From assembly GCF_047501535.1 (NCBI RefSeq), contig NZ_JAZDRJ010000004.1:124001-188000 (forward strand): a DNA stretch of 64,000 nucleotides, given 5' to 3'. Shown here piece by piece: positions 27,338 to 36,403 of the stretch. Every line of letters begins with the position of its first letter. Positions within the stretch are counted from its first letter, which is position 1. The notes beneath the pieces were generated by a model. It was not told the DNA's origin, did no database searches, and saw nothing but the letters and a program-made list of their open reading frames with translations. The stretch is from Yanghanlia sp047501535 (GTDB taxonomy: Bacteria > Pseudomonadota > Gammaproteobacteria > Burkholderiales > Burkholderiaceae_B). The position numbers and the translations under genes were made by a program.

Positions 27338-28735
27338 ATGAGCATGACGCGGGCCACTATCTTGAGATACGCCCTGCCCTTAGCGGCCATCGCGGTACTC
27401 GTCATCTTACTAACCATTGCTTTGTATCGGTTAGTGGAAACCCAGCGATCCATGCGTAATAACGCCCATTCCAATATGACCTGGGTGCTGTATCAGGCCC
27501 ATATGGAAAGCCTGTTATTGATGAACGCGATCCAGCGCAGCCTGATTGCCCCCCATCAGAAAAACACGGTCGCGGATCGATATCAAATTCTGCTCAGCCG
27601 CATCAATGTGCTGCAAGATGGCCCCCAGAAACGCGCACTCGAAGCCATGGGTATGGCTGAACCCCTGCTTAAGCAAGCCGCCGATACGCAGCGCCTGGGG
27701 CCAACTTTCGAACGCGGGCAGCTTCAACCCACAGACTACGAACACATACACGCTGTTCTTTTGAGTTTCAGCGATTCGCTGCAAAGCGCCTCCAGCAGGG
27801 CCATGACGACAGAGTGGGAGCACGCAGGGGCGCAACTCGACAGCTATCGCAACGCAGTGCTGGCGGTATTCTTTCTCATGATAGGCGTCTGGGTTTGTAG
27901 CGCCATTATTTCGTTTCAACTCCTTGTCGCCCTAAAACAGACCCGTGATAGTGAGCGGATTCGCTTGCAAGGCATCGAACTACAGAAACAGCTGGAGAAC
28001 GAACGTAAGATCAGTGAGCTGTATCGCAGCTTCGGCTCCATGCTCTCTCATCAGTTCCGCACACCTTTGGCGATTATCGACGCGACCATGCAGCGCCTGC
28101 TGCGAGCGGGTGGTCGCCTGACCACACAGGAGGTCAATGCTTTAGCAGTCAAAGCACGGCAAGCCACTCAACGCCTCAACCAACTAATTGAAAACATCCT
28201 GCAGGCTGACCGCTTCATGGAACAGCTAGAAGTATCCATGCAAAGCTGTCATCTCAGCGACTTGGCGCATCAGGCGGTGGCGCAGTACCGTGCAACGATG
28301 CCTGGCAGGCAGATACATCTTGTGGACGACACGCAGGGTTCGTCCAGAGCGCAATGCGATCCCGTCTTGACCCTCCAGATTCTCGACAACTTGTTGTCCA
28401 ATGCCATCAAGTATTCCGAGGGCAGCACAGCCGTGTCGGTGTGCGTCAGCAGTCAGGCAGATTGGGTGTATTGCGACGTGCGCGATGAAGGACAAGGCAT
28501 CTCCGCCCACGACCTTCCCCATGTGTTTAAACGCTATTTCCGCGCCCCGGCTGCCACCAGCGTCGTAGGCACAGGCATTGGCCTGCATATCGCCATGGAA
28601 CTGGCAACACTGCAAAACGGCGAGTTACTCGTAAGCTCCTCGCCCGGCGAGGGTTCCTGCTTTACCCTGCGCCTGCCCCGCAGCGACCGTTTCATGCTGC
28701 GGCCAGGGGCCAATACCGACGGAGGACACGTGTGA
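27338..28735 (+). CDS. Membrane sensor histidine kinase
   Basis: 465 residues: helix 1 (about 12-30), a periplasmic helical sensor region of about 140 residues, helix 2 (about 170-195), coiled-coil linker, HisKA with H box MLSHQFRTPLAI, and HATPase_c with N box LDNLLSNAIKY, G1 DEGQGI and G2 GTGIGLHIA. The protein autophosphorylates and would pass phosphate to the next gene's product. It overlaps the regulator by four bases (GTGA), and follows the SUOX-fold gene by 9 bp. Signal unknown. Confidence 0.88.
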   Translation: MSMTRATILRYALPLAAIAVLVILLTIALYRLVETQRSMRNNAHSNMTWVLYQAHMESLLLMNAIQRSLIAPHQKNTVADRYQILLSRINVLQDGPQKRALEAMGMAEPLLKQAADTQRLGPTFERGQLQPTDYEHIHAVLLSFSDSLQSASSRAMTTEWEHAGAQLDSYRNAVLAVFFLMIGVWVCSAIISFQLLVALKQTRDSERIRLQGIELQKQLENERKISELYRSFGSMLSHQFRTPLAIIDATMQRLLRAGGRLTTQEVNALAVKARQATQRLNQLIENILQADRFMEQLEVSMQSCHLSDLAHQAVAQYRATMPGRQIHLVDDTQGSSRAQCDPVLTLQILDNLLSNAIKYSEGSTAVSVCVSSQADWVYCDVRDEGQGISAHDLPHVFKRYFRAPAATSVVGTGIGLHIAMELATLQNGELLVSSSPGEGSCFTLRLPRSDRFMLRPGANTDGGHV

Positions 28736-29799
28736 ACCACCCGCTCGATACACCGTCGCTCGCTCGCATCCTATGGGTCGAGGACGACGCAGACTTACGC
28801 GATATTCTGGCGGCTGAGCTTCGCGATGCGGGCTACGAAGTGGCCCAAGCGGCCAATGGGCAACACGCTCTGGATCAACTGCGTACCTTTCATCCGGATC
28901 TCATTCTTTGCGACATCGCCATGCCGGTGATGGACGGCTACGAGCTGCTGCGCATCGTCAGAGAAACAAGAGACGACCTCAGCGAAGTGCCTTTTGTGTT
29001 CTTAAGTGCCCAGGACGGCTCGGGCCAGATCACTCAGGGCAAACATGCAGGCGCCGACGACTACCTCATCAAACCAGTGAACTTCGAACTGATGCTGGCC
29101 ACCATTGCGGCGCGATTGCGACAAGTGCAACGGATACGCAACGCGCATGCGTCCGGAGGGACGCACCAAAAACAGTCCAGCATGCTATCGATCGCTTCTG
29201 ATGAACGAGCGTTTGAACGCTTGGCACGCATGTTCAATCTCATCACGGCAGGCATTGTGCTATTGGCGTCTGACCAGCGCGTGCTATTCGCCAACATTTC
29301 CGCCCAACGCCTGTTACAGGATTGCACTGACCCACACCTGGATAGGGAGAACACCGGCAGCCTGCCCATTACATTAGCGACCTCAGCCCTTGTGCGCTGC
29401 GCGGTTGAAGCAGGTATGCGTGGCGAGGAATACACCGAGTTCCTGTCTTTACCTCGACGTAACGCGCAGCGCGACGTTCTGGTCACAATCTGCTCTCTGG
29501 ACTGCCAAGGCATGAAAGACGCCCCCGCAGCCGCCCTGTTCATTTCTGCGGGGCAGCGCGACAAGGTGCCACCACTCAAGGCGCTCGAAACCCTGTTTCA
29601 ACTCACGCCCGCCGAAGCGCGGATCGCCTGGGCATTCGCACAAGGCTTGAGGCCGGAACAAATCGCTGAAGCCTTTGACATCAGCTTAACTACCGTCGCC
29701 TTTCACAAGCGCAATATCTTTCAAAAGACCCACACCAACCGCCAGGCAGACCTCATTGCGCTCTTGTTGACACTTCCCGCCAATGTCGACACCTGCTGA
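28732..29799 (+). CDS. Response regulator with receiver, PAS-like and LuxR-type DNA-binding domains
   Basis: 355 residues. Receiver domain (1-125) with VEDDAD, phospho-Asp in LILCDIAMPVMDGY and Lys in DDYLIKPV; a central region of about 130 residues resembling a PAS fold (GIVLLASDQRVLFANISAQRLL); a C-terminal LuxR-type helix-turn-helix (LTPAEARIAWAFAQGL, then AFDISLTTVAFHKRNIFQKT). The GTG start overlaps the kinase stop, with GGAGGA upstream, so the pair is translationally coupled. A terminator follows. Targets unknown; the adjacent exported-protein cluster is a natural candidate. Confidence 0.87.
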   Translation: MNHPLDTPSLARILWVEDDADLRDILAAELRDAGYEVAQAANGQHALDQLRTFHPDLILCDIAMPVMDGYELLRIVRETRDDLSEVPFVFLSAQDGSGQITQGKHAGADDYLIKPVNFELMLATIAARLRQVQRIRNAHASGGTHQKQSSMLSIASDERAFERLARMFNLITAGIVLLASDQRVLFANISAQRLLQDCTDPHLDRENTGSLPITLATSALVRCAVEAGMRGEEYTEFLSLPRRNAQRDVLVTICSLDCQGMKDAPAAALFISAGQRDKVPPLKALETLFQLTPAEARIAWAFAQGLRPEQIAEAFDISLTTVAFHKRNIFQKTHTNRQADLIALLLTLPANVDTC

Positions 29800-29804
29800 C
29801 TTTC

Positions 29805-29832
29805 ACCCCGTCCATTAGCACGGGGTCATTTT
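29805..29832 (+). terminator. Rho-independent terminator of the kinase/regulator operon
   Basis: ACCCCGT (29805-29811) pairs with ACGGGGT (29820-29826), loop of eight, followed by CATTTTCT. It lies 6 bp past the regulator stop, so the next genes need their own promoter. Confidence 0.65.
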
Positions 29833-29914
29833 CTCTCAGCGCCGATATGATGAGCCGCATTGATTCACGCTGGCGCTATTGAGTCGTGCATGCGCCCCTA
29901 CCTCGGACCTCGCC

Positions 29915-30919
29915 ATGTGGGATTTCAGTATCGGGCGATCTCTGTCGCTCATGAGGCAGACCCTGCCATTTATTGCTTTACGCTGCGCTGTCTATTTCGG
30001 CATTGCTCTGGCCTATGTGCTGATGACGGGTATCGGAGCCGGTGTCGGTTGGGGCATCGGGGCCCTTGGCACTGAAAACTTTCAAGCAACCGCCGCTTTG
30101 TTTGGCGGGCTGGCAGGGCTAGGGCTGACCGCTGGCATACTCTACCTGCTACGGGAATATATTCTGTACGTTGTTAAGGCTGGCCATATTGCCGCCATGG
30201 TAAAGCTCCTGCACGGGCAGAATCTGCCTGGCGGAAAACAACAGATTCAGCAGGCGGCGTCTATCGTAAAAAGTCGCTACTCACAGGCCAACGTCCTATT
30301 TGTCATCGACCAGCTTGCCAAAGGCGTGGTGAACGCCATTACAAGTCTGGCCCTTGGCGTTGGCAACTTTCTGCCCATTGCAGGAACACAGCAAGTCATG
30401 GGCTTGATTCGCGCTTTCTTGCGGCTGGCCGTCGGCCTGGTCGATGAAGTCATCCTCGCCTACTCCCTGCACGCACAACACCAGAACCCTTGGTCTGCGG
30501 CCCGAACCGCCCTGGTTCTTTATGCGCAGAACTCAACGGTGATGCTGCGCAACGCGGCGTGGCTCACCCTCTTCACGTACGGGCTGAGCGTCGTCATCTT
30601 TGTTGTACTGCTTGCCCCCGCTCTTGCCCTCGCCTGGCTTATGCCAGGTGCAGGCTCGGCCATGGGGGTTATTTTCGCGCTCATTCTGGCCTGGGCAATT
30701 AAAGCCGCCCTTCTGGAGCCACTGGCTATCGCGAGCTTGCTGCAAGCGTACTTCCAGACCACTGAAGAACAAGCGCCAGACCCGATATGGGAGGCACGCC
30801 TGGACGCTGTCTCAAGCAAATTCGGTGAACTCAAAGAGAAAGCAGCCGGCTGGACTGCCGGCACGACAGGGGCAAAAGCGGCTGAAACGCCCCCTTCTAC
30901 TGAAGGAGGTCAAGCATGA
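29915..30919 (+). CDS. Polytopic membrane protein of unknown function
   Basis: 334 residues with about six hydrophobic helices in two blocks (near 18-95 and 205-280) separated by a soluble helical loop, and a charged, Ala-rich C-terminal tail. I recognise no transporter or enzyme motif. The start is the ATG giving MWDFSIGRSLSLM; upstream in-frame TTG is less likely. Its stop overlaps the next gene's ATG (ATGA), and together with the next four genes it forms one directional block. Confidence 0.65.
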   Translation: MWDFSIGRSLSLMRQTLPFIALRCAVYFGIALAYVLMTGIGAGVGWGIGALGTENFQATAALFGGLAGLGLTAGILYLLREYILYVVKAGHIAAMVKLLHGQNLPGGKQQIQQAASIVKSRYSQANVLFVIDQLAKGVVNAITSLALGVGNFLPIAGTQQVMGLIRAFLRLAVGLVDEVILAYSLHAQHQNPWSAARTALVLYAQNSTVMLRNAAWLTLFTYGLSVVIFVVLLAPALALAWLMPGAGSAMGVIFALILAWAIKAALLEPLAIASLLQAYFQTTEEQAPDPIWEARLDAVSSKFGELKEKAAGWTAGTTGAKAAETPPSTEGGQA

Positions 30920-31869
30920 AAATTCGCATAGCGCTGTATGCCGCCACAATTTTTTCTCTGTCAACGAGCGTGTCTGCCAACGAGGCCTCGTATCAGATAC
31001 GGGTCAACATGGACGCCCTCTCGCAGGATTTTGTCCAGGCTCCCCCCTATGCTGCTGTCAACGTAGACGCGCTGGCGGGCGATGCCTATTACGCATCGCC
31101 AATTTTTTCCAACACAGGTGCACCACAGGCTGCAATCAGCCTGCCTGATGCGGATCTCGACCCCTTGACCCGTGCCATGTTGTTGGTAGAAGCGCACGAG
31201 GCCGCTCTTCCACACGTGCGCTATCACGTGACCTACAGCATGAGTGTGGCACCCGATTACCCGGAGCTTCTTACCCACCTGGTGCAGGTGACACGTTACA
31301 ACTTAGGGCCTGCCAAACGCGCTGCCTTAAAAAACCACCTGCCCGAAAACGAATTGGCTGCGCCGGAAGAGTTTGGCATTGGCCCACATGTCAGTTGGCG
31401 CTTTGTCCTATCGCCCACAATGGGAATGCAATCCGCCCTGGAATACGCCGGCCGCGCGGAGCTGGCGGATTCCCAGGCTGAATCTGCCGATTGCTTGGGC
31501 ACACCCTGCCTTTCTTTGCACACTCCACAAGGGCCAAGCTTGGCCTGGCAGCCGGTTACTCCGCCTCAACTTGGCGCGGCGACCTATACCCCTCTTGGCC
31601 AGTGGGGAGTAGTTCGGCCCGCACGCGTCATGCAGGAGCTTTGGGCGGCTATGACGTCTGAGGGCATGGACCCTCTGCCTTACGACCCCGCTCGGCCCGC
31701 CTTTCAGTTCGTCATGTCTCTGGAAGCAGACGGCATTGAGCCCGTTGTCACAGGCTTAGCTCAACAAGCAATCGTCATGGACAGCACCGTATCTGAAGTT
31801 TGGACACGGCGTGTTCAGACTGGCCCACAGCCACCGGAATACGCCCAGTCATACGTGGCCCGCCGCTAA
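30916..31869 (+). CDS. Exported hypothetical protein
   Basis: 317 residues, signal peptide ending SVSANEA. Contains two Cys close together (CLGTPC near residue 195) that may form a disulfide in the periplasm. No recognised domain. Four-base overlap with the membrane-protein gene and a GAGG ribosome site inside that gene's end indicate co-translation, so a partnership with that membrane protein is plausible. Confidence 0.6.
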   Translation: MKIRIALYAATIFSLSTSVSANEASYQIRVNMDALSQDFVQAPPYAAVNVDALAGDAYYASPIFSNTGAPQAAISLPDADLDPLTRAMLLVEAHEAALPHVRYHVTYSMSVAPDYPELLTHLVQVTRYNLGPAKRAALKNHLPENELAAPEEFGIGPHVSWRFVLSPTMGMQSALEYAGRAELADSQAESADCLGTPCLSLHTPQGPSLAWQPVTPPQLGAATYTPLGQWGVVRPARVMQELWAAMTSEGMDPLPYDPARPAFQFVMSLEADGIEPVVTGLAQQAIVMDSTVSEVWTRRVQTGPQPPEYAQSYVARR

Positions 31870-31922
31870 ATGGTGGAGCGCCGTATCCGGCGGATAACGC
31901 AACCCCTCACCTGGAAGGTTTT

Positions 31923-32495
31923 ATGAAAACACTTATTGCGATTTGCGCGTCTATTTTTTTGCTTTCGGGTAACGCTAGCGCGTCGTCTGCGATGCCAAAA
32001 TATGAGTCCACGGGAACGATCGAACTCACGCTAAACGGGAAAAAGACCACATTCCATTCCACATCCAACACCGTTCCAGGGCAGGCCGACCGACTCATTC
32101 ACACCGCCAACTGGCGAACCTTCAAGCCCATGATGCTTGGCGGCGTCAACCTCGCGCCGCCCGGGATTCTCATTTCGATTACGGCGCGGCCAACCGTAGA
32201 GCCTGACCTCTCAGCCCCAAGGCTCAGCATTTCGTTCTCTGTCGACGAAAACGACTACAGCCTGATCGATGCAAATCGGCCCGAGGTAAAACTCACCATC
32301 AAGGAAGGCAAACACGCCGGAGACTACCAACACGAGTCCGCCACCATTACGGTCTCTTCAGTGACGCCACAGGGTGATGCGCTAGAGGTGCGCGGCAAGG
32401 CTGCTGGTGTACTGAGCGGCCCAAATACCGAACAAGGTTCAAGCCGGACCCTTGACTATGAAGCTGAGTTCCACGTTCTTGCGCACCCGAATTGA
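31923..32495 (+). CDS. Exported hypothetical protein
   Basis: 190 residues with signal peptide (MKTLIAICASIFLLSGNASA) and a beta-rich domain (TGTIELTLNGKKTTFHS...). No cysteines after the signal region and no known motif seen. It follows the previous gene by 53 bp and overlaps the DUF2799 gene by 38 bp. Confidence 0.6.
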   Translation: MKTLIAICASIFLLSGNASASSAMPKYESTGTIELTLNGKKTTFHSTSNTVPGQADRLIHTANWRTFKPMMLGGVNLAPPGILISITARPTVEPDLSAPRLSISFSVDENDYSLIDANRPEVKLTIKEGKHAGDYQHESATITVSSVTPQGDALEVRGKAAGVLSGPNTEQGSSRTLDYEAEFHVLAHPN

Positions 32496-33051
32496 CGCGG
32501 GCCGCAGCGTATCCACCCTGAGCGCTGCAGTCTGCCTCTTGTTGCTTGTTGCTGGCTGCAGCAGCATGTCTGAGAAAGACTGCCTCAGTGCCAACTGGAC
32601 AGACCAAGGTTATCGGGACGGCCGCAATGGCCAACCGTTATCCCGCATAGAAGATCATCGAGAAGCATGCGCCACGGTAGGTGTCGTGCCCGACCATCAG
32701 CAATACCTCGCAGGCCGCGAAGTAGGCATACGCGAATATTGCACACCCGCCAATGCGGTGCGTGAGGGGCGGCTGGGGCGCGGCTATAGAAATGCCTGTC
32801 CTATGCAATTGGAACGCAACTTTCTTGCCTATCACGAGCTCGGTTATCAAGTCTATCGAAGCGAGCAACGCCTCGACTCCCTCAATCGGGAAATGCAGCG
32901 CAAGCAACGCGAATTGGACAAAGAAAAAAACGATGCCAAACGCCAACAGCTGCGCCGCGAGCTCAGACACTTAGACAGCCGCTTGTCTCAAGCGCGCCGA
33001 GACCTCCACGACGAAGAACGCCGCCTGCAACGCATCATTCCCTATCCATAA
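32458..33051 (+). CDS. DUF2799 lipoprotein
   Basis: 197 residues. Lipoprotein signal with lipobox LVAGC, then the DUF2799 pattern CLSANWTDQGYRDGRNG, REACATVGVVPD, GREVGIREYCTPANA and GRGYRNACP, followed by a long charged coiled coil (about residues 130-190) rich in Arg, Gln and Glu. DUF2799 proteins are outer-membrane or periplasmic lipoproteins of unknown role. Start at ATG 32458 in the end of the previous gene. Confidence 0.75.
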   Translation: MKLSSTFLRTRIDAGRSVSTLSAAVCLLLLVAGCSSMSEKDCLSANWTDQGYRDGRNGQPLSRIEDHREACATVGVVPDHQQYLAGREVGIREYCTPANAVREGRLGRGYRNACPMQLERNFLAYHELGYQVYRSEQRLDSLNREMQRKQRELDKEKNDAKRQQLRRELRHLDSRLSQARRDLHDEERRLQRIIPYP

Positions 33052-33062
33052 CCACTACGAAA

Positions 33063-35507
33063 ATGATACGGTCGCTTTCCTCCTTCGCCTCATGTGCGCT
33101 ATCGCTGCTACTGTCTGGTGTGGCCATCGGCTGGGCCAGTAACGCCCACGCGATGTGGCCCACCACGTCCTGGGCAATAAAAAACACCACACAGATGACT
33201 CTGCTTGAGGGGTTCGAGGAAAAGCATCGTGCAATCCTTGAATATGGCAGCAGATGGTTTGCGTCAATGTCGTTTAAAGCGCCTTTTCAGGTCAACGATC
33301 AGGGCCGTTTCGTCTTCACGGGTGGGGAAAAATATCTCGCCTACTTGAATAAGGACCCAAGCAACCCGGGCTCCAGCTATAGCTCCAAGGGCAATATGTA
33401 TTTATCCATACACCCTGGATTTTTAAACCCCTCCACACCCAACGATCGCGTGTATCAGGGCGCGGCCATCCACGAATTATTTCATAGCATCCAAGCGGCA
33501 TATCCCGCCTATCAGTCATACGCAACACGACCTGACCTTCCCGGCCCACCCCGCTGCGACGAGGGCGAACGAGCTAATGCCTGGCTAACCGAAGGCACCG
33601 CATCGGCGGTTCAAATTATGTATTTGGAACGTGCGCATGGGGAGACTTGGAATCACCCCTTCCGGGGCCCATCGTATATCCGCTGGGTACGGGCTTTTGA
33701 TCAACCACTGGACTGGGGGTGGATCCCTGCCCAGCACAGCTTGAGCCTGCCGGATGGAGTCGCACAACATGCGTGGCAATGCAGCTATGGAACCTGGTAT
33801 TTCTGGTATGCCGTAGGCAACATGTTGGGGAGTACCAATGTACAGGACAACCGAAGAGTCGCCTACCTGAAGCATATATTCGAGCAGACAGGCCCATGGG
33901 CCGGAACCGGGCTTGAAATGGTCGACGCAGGCTTGAAACAAGCCGCAGAAGAACTGAACGCTCTCCAGTCCTATCGCGGTGGGCTCTACGCTCTGTACCC
34001 GCAATTCGTGGCCCAGTACCTCGATAGGGATGTGTTTTACGAGAAGATCAAAAACATCACCCTTCCCGTTCCATCCGTTTACGAAACACACATCGATATT
34101 GATAATGCGCTAGAGCCGCTGTCCACGCGGGCCTGGAGAATCCGGGTTCAAATGCCTCCCGGGTTAAACGACGTGCCTACAACTGTCAGGTTCGCCCTCA
34201 ATTCGGACGACCCTGCAATAAAGGATGCATTACATCTGATTATTGACAGCAGGGTTGTCACGCGCCCGTTGGATCCAAGCGTTCCCTACAGCCAGCTGCG
34301 TCGTGTCCACCCCCACTTGCTCGACGAAGAGGGAGGAATCGACTACTTGGTACGCGTGGCGAACGTCGCTCGCAATGCGGTCCTGACAAACGAGGCAACA
34401 TTTACCTTAAAAGTCGAGGTTGAGGGGTTTTATGGTTCCGCCGCCCCAGAGCCTGATTACACGCCGGTCACAGAGCCTGATAGCCCCCCACCCCCGCTCC
34501 TTAAAGCGGATCAACCCGCCCCTCTCATCACTGAGACACCTCCGCTCACTCCACTCCCCCGGAAACCCGAGGAGCAAACTCTGCTATCGATCCCGCCAGG
34601 CTTCCAGATCACCGGCCCCGACTCACAATGGAGTTGCGAAGGGTCTGACGATGCGCGCGCCTCTTACGCGATTTACACCCCTAATCGCTTGGCCGACGAA
34701 TTAGAACGCATGCTTCCACAAGGGCTGAAAAATATTGAGAATGACCTCGATCAAGCTGAAATCGAAGCACACCGACGGGGTGACTCAGAACTCGCCGCTA
34801 TGCGCCAACAACGCGACGACTTTGAGACGGGGTTTTCCGACCTGATGGAAGGTTCAAGTATCCATGACAAGGTGGCGAAAGCGGCGCAAGAAATTCGACG
34901 CAGTAACGAAACACAAATTTTGGTGAAGCTCAACGGAAAAAATCAGCAAGGAAATTGCGACGTCTTAATGATCTTGACGCTTTCTGGCGCCACCACAGCA
35001 CAGCGCGTCAGTTCAGATAACTTTCAACTGACAATCACCTCTGCTTCGTTTGCCAATGCCATGTCGGCGGCTGCAAGTGTCGCAACTCAGTTTGATTTCT
35101 CTGCTCTGGAGTCAATGGATATCGAAAAGATGAAGCAATTTGAGAAACAACTGGAACACGCCCTCGAAGGTACAGGTCTGTCGGAGCGGCCGTGGAGCCG
35201 TTGCAGCCCAGAGCAAAACGATTGTGAAGAAGGCGGTTTTGAGCTCGGTGAGGTAAGCGAAGAACGGCTGTTCGGCTCTTTCTCGTTTCAAGTGTATCGG
35301 GGCGACCTGCAACTCGTACGAAACAGCCACGTCGAAGACCCCCGCGAATACGCCGAGGTGGGCGGTTTCATCAACATCACATCAACCAAGGATGCAGGCG
35401 ACAATAACCTGATGGACTTTATGAGCCGCAGCAGCGGTGACGGCGACCTGCTGCTTATCCCTGGGTTGGAAAGTTTCCTCCAGGGCGGCACCATGCTCAA
35501 GCATTGA
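33063..35507 (+). CDS. Large exported protein with HExxH zinc-peptidase-like motif
   Basis: 814 residues. Signal peptide ends about residue 30 (SNAHA). A gluzincin-type metallopeptidase signature follows: IHELFH at about 136-141 and a downstream Glu in NAWLTEGTA near 177, giving His-His-Glu zinc ligands. The middle (about 340-450) is beta-rich, then a Pro-rich linker, then an alpha-rich domain with coiled-coil segments (about 550-620) and another beta-rich end. The peptidase role is inferred from the motif only; substrate unknown. Last gene of the five-gene exported cluster, 11 bp after the lipoprotein. Confidence 0.7.
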   Translation: MIRSLSSFASCALSLLLSGVAIGWASNAHAMWPTTSWAIKNTTQMTLLEGFEEKHRAILEYGSRWFASMSFKAPFQVNDQGRFVFTGGEKYLAYLNKDPSNPGSSYSSKGNMYLSIHPGFLNPSTPNDRVYQGAAIHELFHSIQAAYPAYQSYATRPDLPGPPRCDEGERANAWLTEGTASAVQIMYLERAHGETWNHPFRGPSYIRWVRAFDQPLDWGWIPAQHSLSLPDGVAQHAWQCSYGTWYFWYAVGNMLGSTNVQDNRRVAYLKHIFEQTGPWAGTGLEMVDAGLKQAAEELNALQSYRGGLYALYPQFVAQYLDRDVFYEKIKNITLPVPSVYETHIDIDNALEPLSTRAWRIRVQMPPGLNDVPTTVRFALNSDDPAIKDALHLIIDSRVVTRPLDPSVPYSQLRRVHPHLLDEEGGIDYLVRVANVARNAVLTNEATFTLKVEVEGFYGSAAPEPDYTPVTEPDSPPPPLLKADQPAPLITETPPLTPLPRKPEEQTLLSIPPGFQITGPDSQWSCEGSDDARASYAIYTPNRLADELERMLPQGLKNIENDLDQAEIEAHRRGDSELAAMRQQRDDFETGFSDLMEGSSIHDKVAKAAQEIRRSNETQILVKLNGKNQQGNCDVLMILTLSGATTAQRVSSDNFQLTITSASFANAMSAAASVATQFDFSALESMDIEKMKQFEKQLEHALEGTGLSERPWSRCSPEQNDCEEGGFELGEVSEERLFGSFSFQVYRGDLQLVRNSHVEDPREYAEVGGFINITSTKDAGDNNLMDFMSRSSGDGDLLLIPGLESFLQGGTMLKH

Positions 35508-35535
35508 AAATAGGGATCGTATGGCGAGCGCCAAA

Positions 35536-35609
35536 TGGAGCGGGTGAAGGGAATCGAACCCTCGTCTTAAGCTTGGGAAGCTTCTGCTCTACCATTGAGC
35601 TACACCCGC
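35536..35609 (-). tRNA. tRNA-Gly (anticodon CCC)
   Basis: 74-nt cloverleaf with encoded CCA. Acceptor GCGGGTG/CACCCGC, D arm GCTCAATGGTAGAGC, anticodon loop TTCCCAA giving CCC (reads GGG), T arm AGGG-TTCGATT-CCCT. Its end is 29 bp from the stop of the convergent large exported protein gene. Confidence 0.94.
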
Positions 35610-35653
35610 GAGGCAAAAAATTATACATCAGCCTGAGCCGCTACAATATAGCC

Positions 35654-36403
35654 ATGAACGATCAATCCACCAAAACGCCGTCTGGTGAGCCGTTACCTGC
35701 CGATTACGTGCGCACGTCCAATGCCCCATCGGGTTCGACGCATATCCGCAGTTTCGTGCATCGCCGCGCTCATATCACCCCCAGTCAACGCGAAGCCCTT
35801 GACCGCTTGATGCCGCTTTGGGCCATCCCTTTTGAACAACGCATCATCGATTTCGACGAGGTATTCGGCCGCCAAGCGCCAACGATTCTGGAAATCGGTT
35901 TTGGCATGGGTGAAACCACAGAAAAGATTGCTCTGGCCCGGCCGGAGGATAACTTCCTGGGGGTGGAGGTCTTTAACGCTGGCGTGGGCTCCATGCTCAA
36001 GCGTATTGATGAATCCGGCCTGACCAATGTGCGCGTCATTCAGCACGATGCGGTGGAAGTGCTACAGCACATGATCGCACCGGAATCGCTGGCGGGCGTT
36101 CATATTTATTTTGCCGATCCCTGGCCCAAAAAGCGCCACCATAAACGGCGCCTTATACAGCCGCCTTTGGTCAAACTGCTTTCCAGCCGCATGAAGCCGG
36201 GCGCGTATATTCACCTGGCCACCGACTGGGAAAACTATGCAGAGCAAATGCTGGAAGTGCTGAACGCTGAAGAGACCTTGGAAAACACCGTAGGCGAAGG
36301 CTATGCGCCGCGCCCCGACTTCCGCCCGCTCACTAAGTTCGAAGCACGAGGTTTGCGTCTGGGTCACGGGGTGTGGGATCTCATCTTTAAACGTAAGAGC
36401 TGA
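35654..36403 (+). CDS. trmB: tRNA (guanine-N7-)-methyltransferase
   Basis: Forms m7G46 in tRNA variable loops. 249 residues with the SAM motif LEIGFGMGETT, the acidic motif and the catalytic/tRNA-binding segment FADPWPKKRHHKRRLIQ, all typical of TrmB. The ATG chosen gives MNDQSTKTPSGEPL; the longer frame runs through the tRNA-Gly gene and is not coding. Its stop overlaps the pip ATG by one base (TGATG). Confidence 0.95.
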   Translation: MNDQSTKTPSGEPLPADYVRTSNAPSGSTHIRSFVHRRAHITPSQREALDRLMPLWAIPFEQRIIDFDEVFGRQAPTILEIGFGMGETTEKIALARPEDNFLGVEVFNAGVGSMLKRIDESGLTNVRVIQHDAVEVLQHMIAPESLAGVHIYFADPWPKKRHHKRRLIQPPLVKLLSSRMKPGAYIHLATDWENYAEQMLEVLNAEETLENTVGEGYAPRPDFRPLTKFEARGLRLGHGVWDLIFKRKS

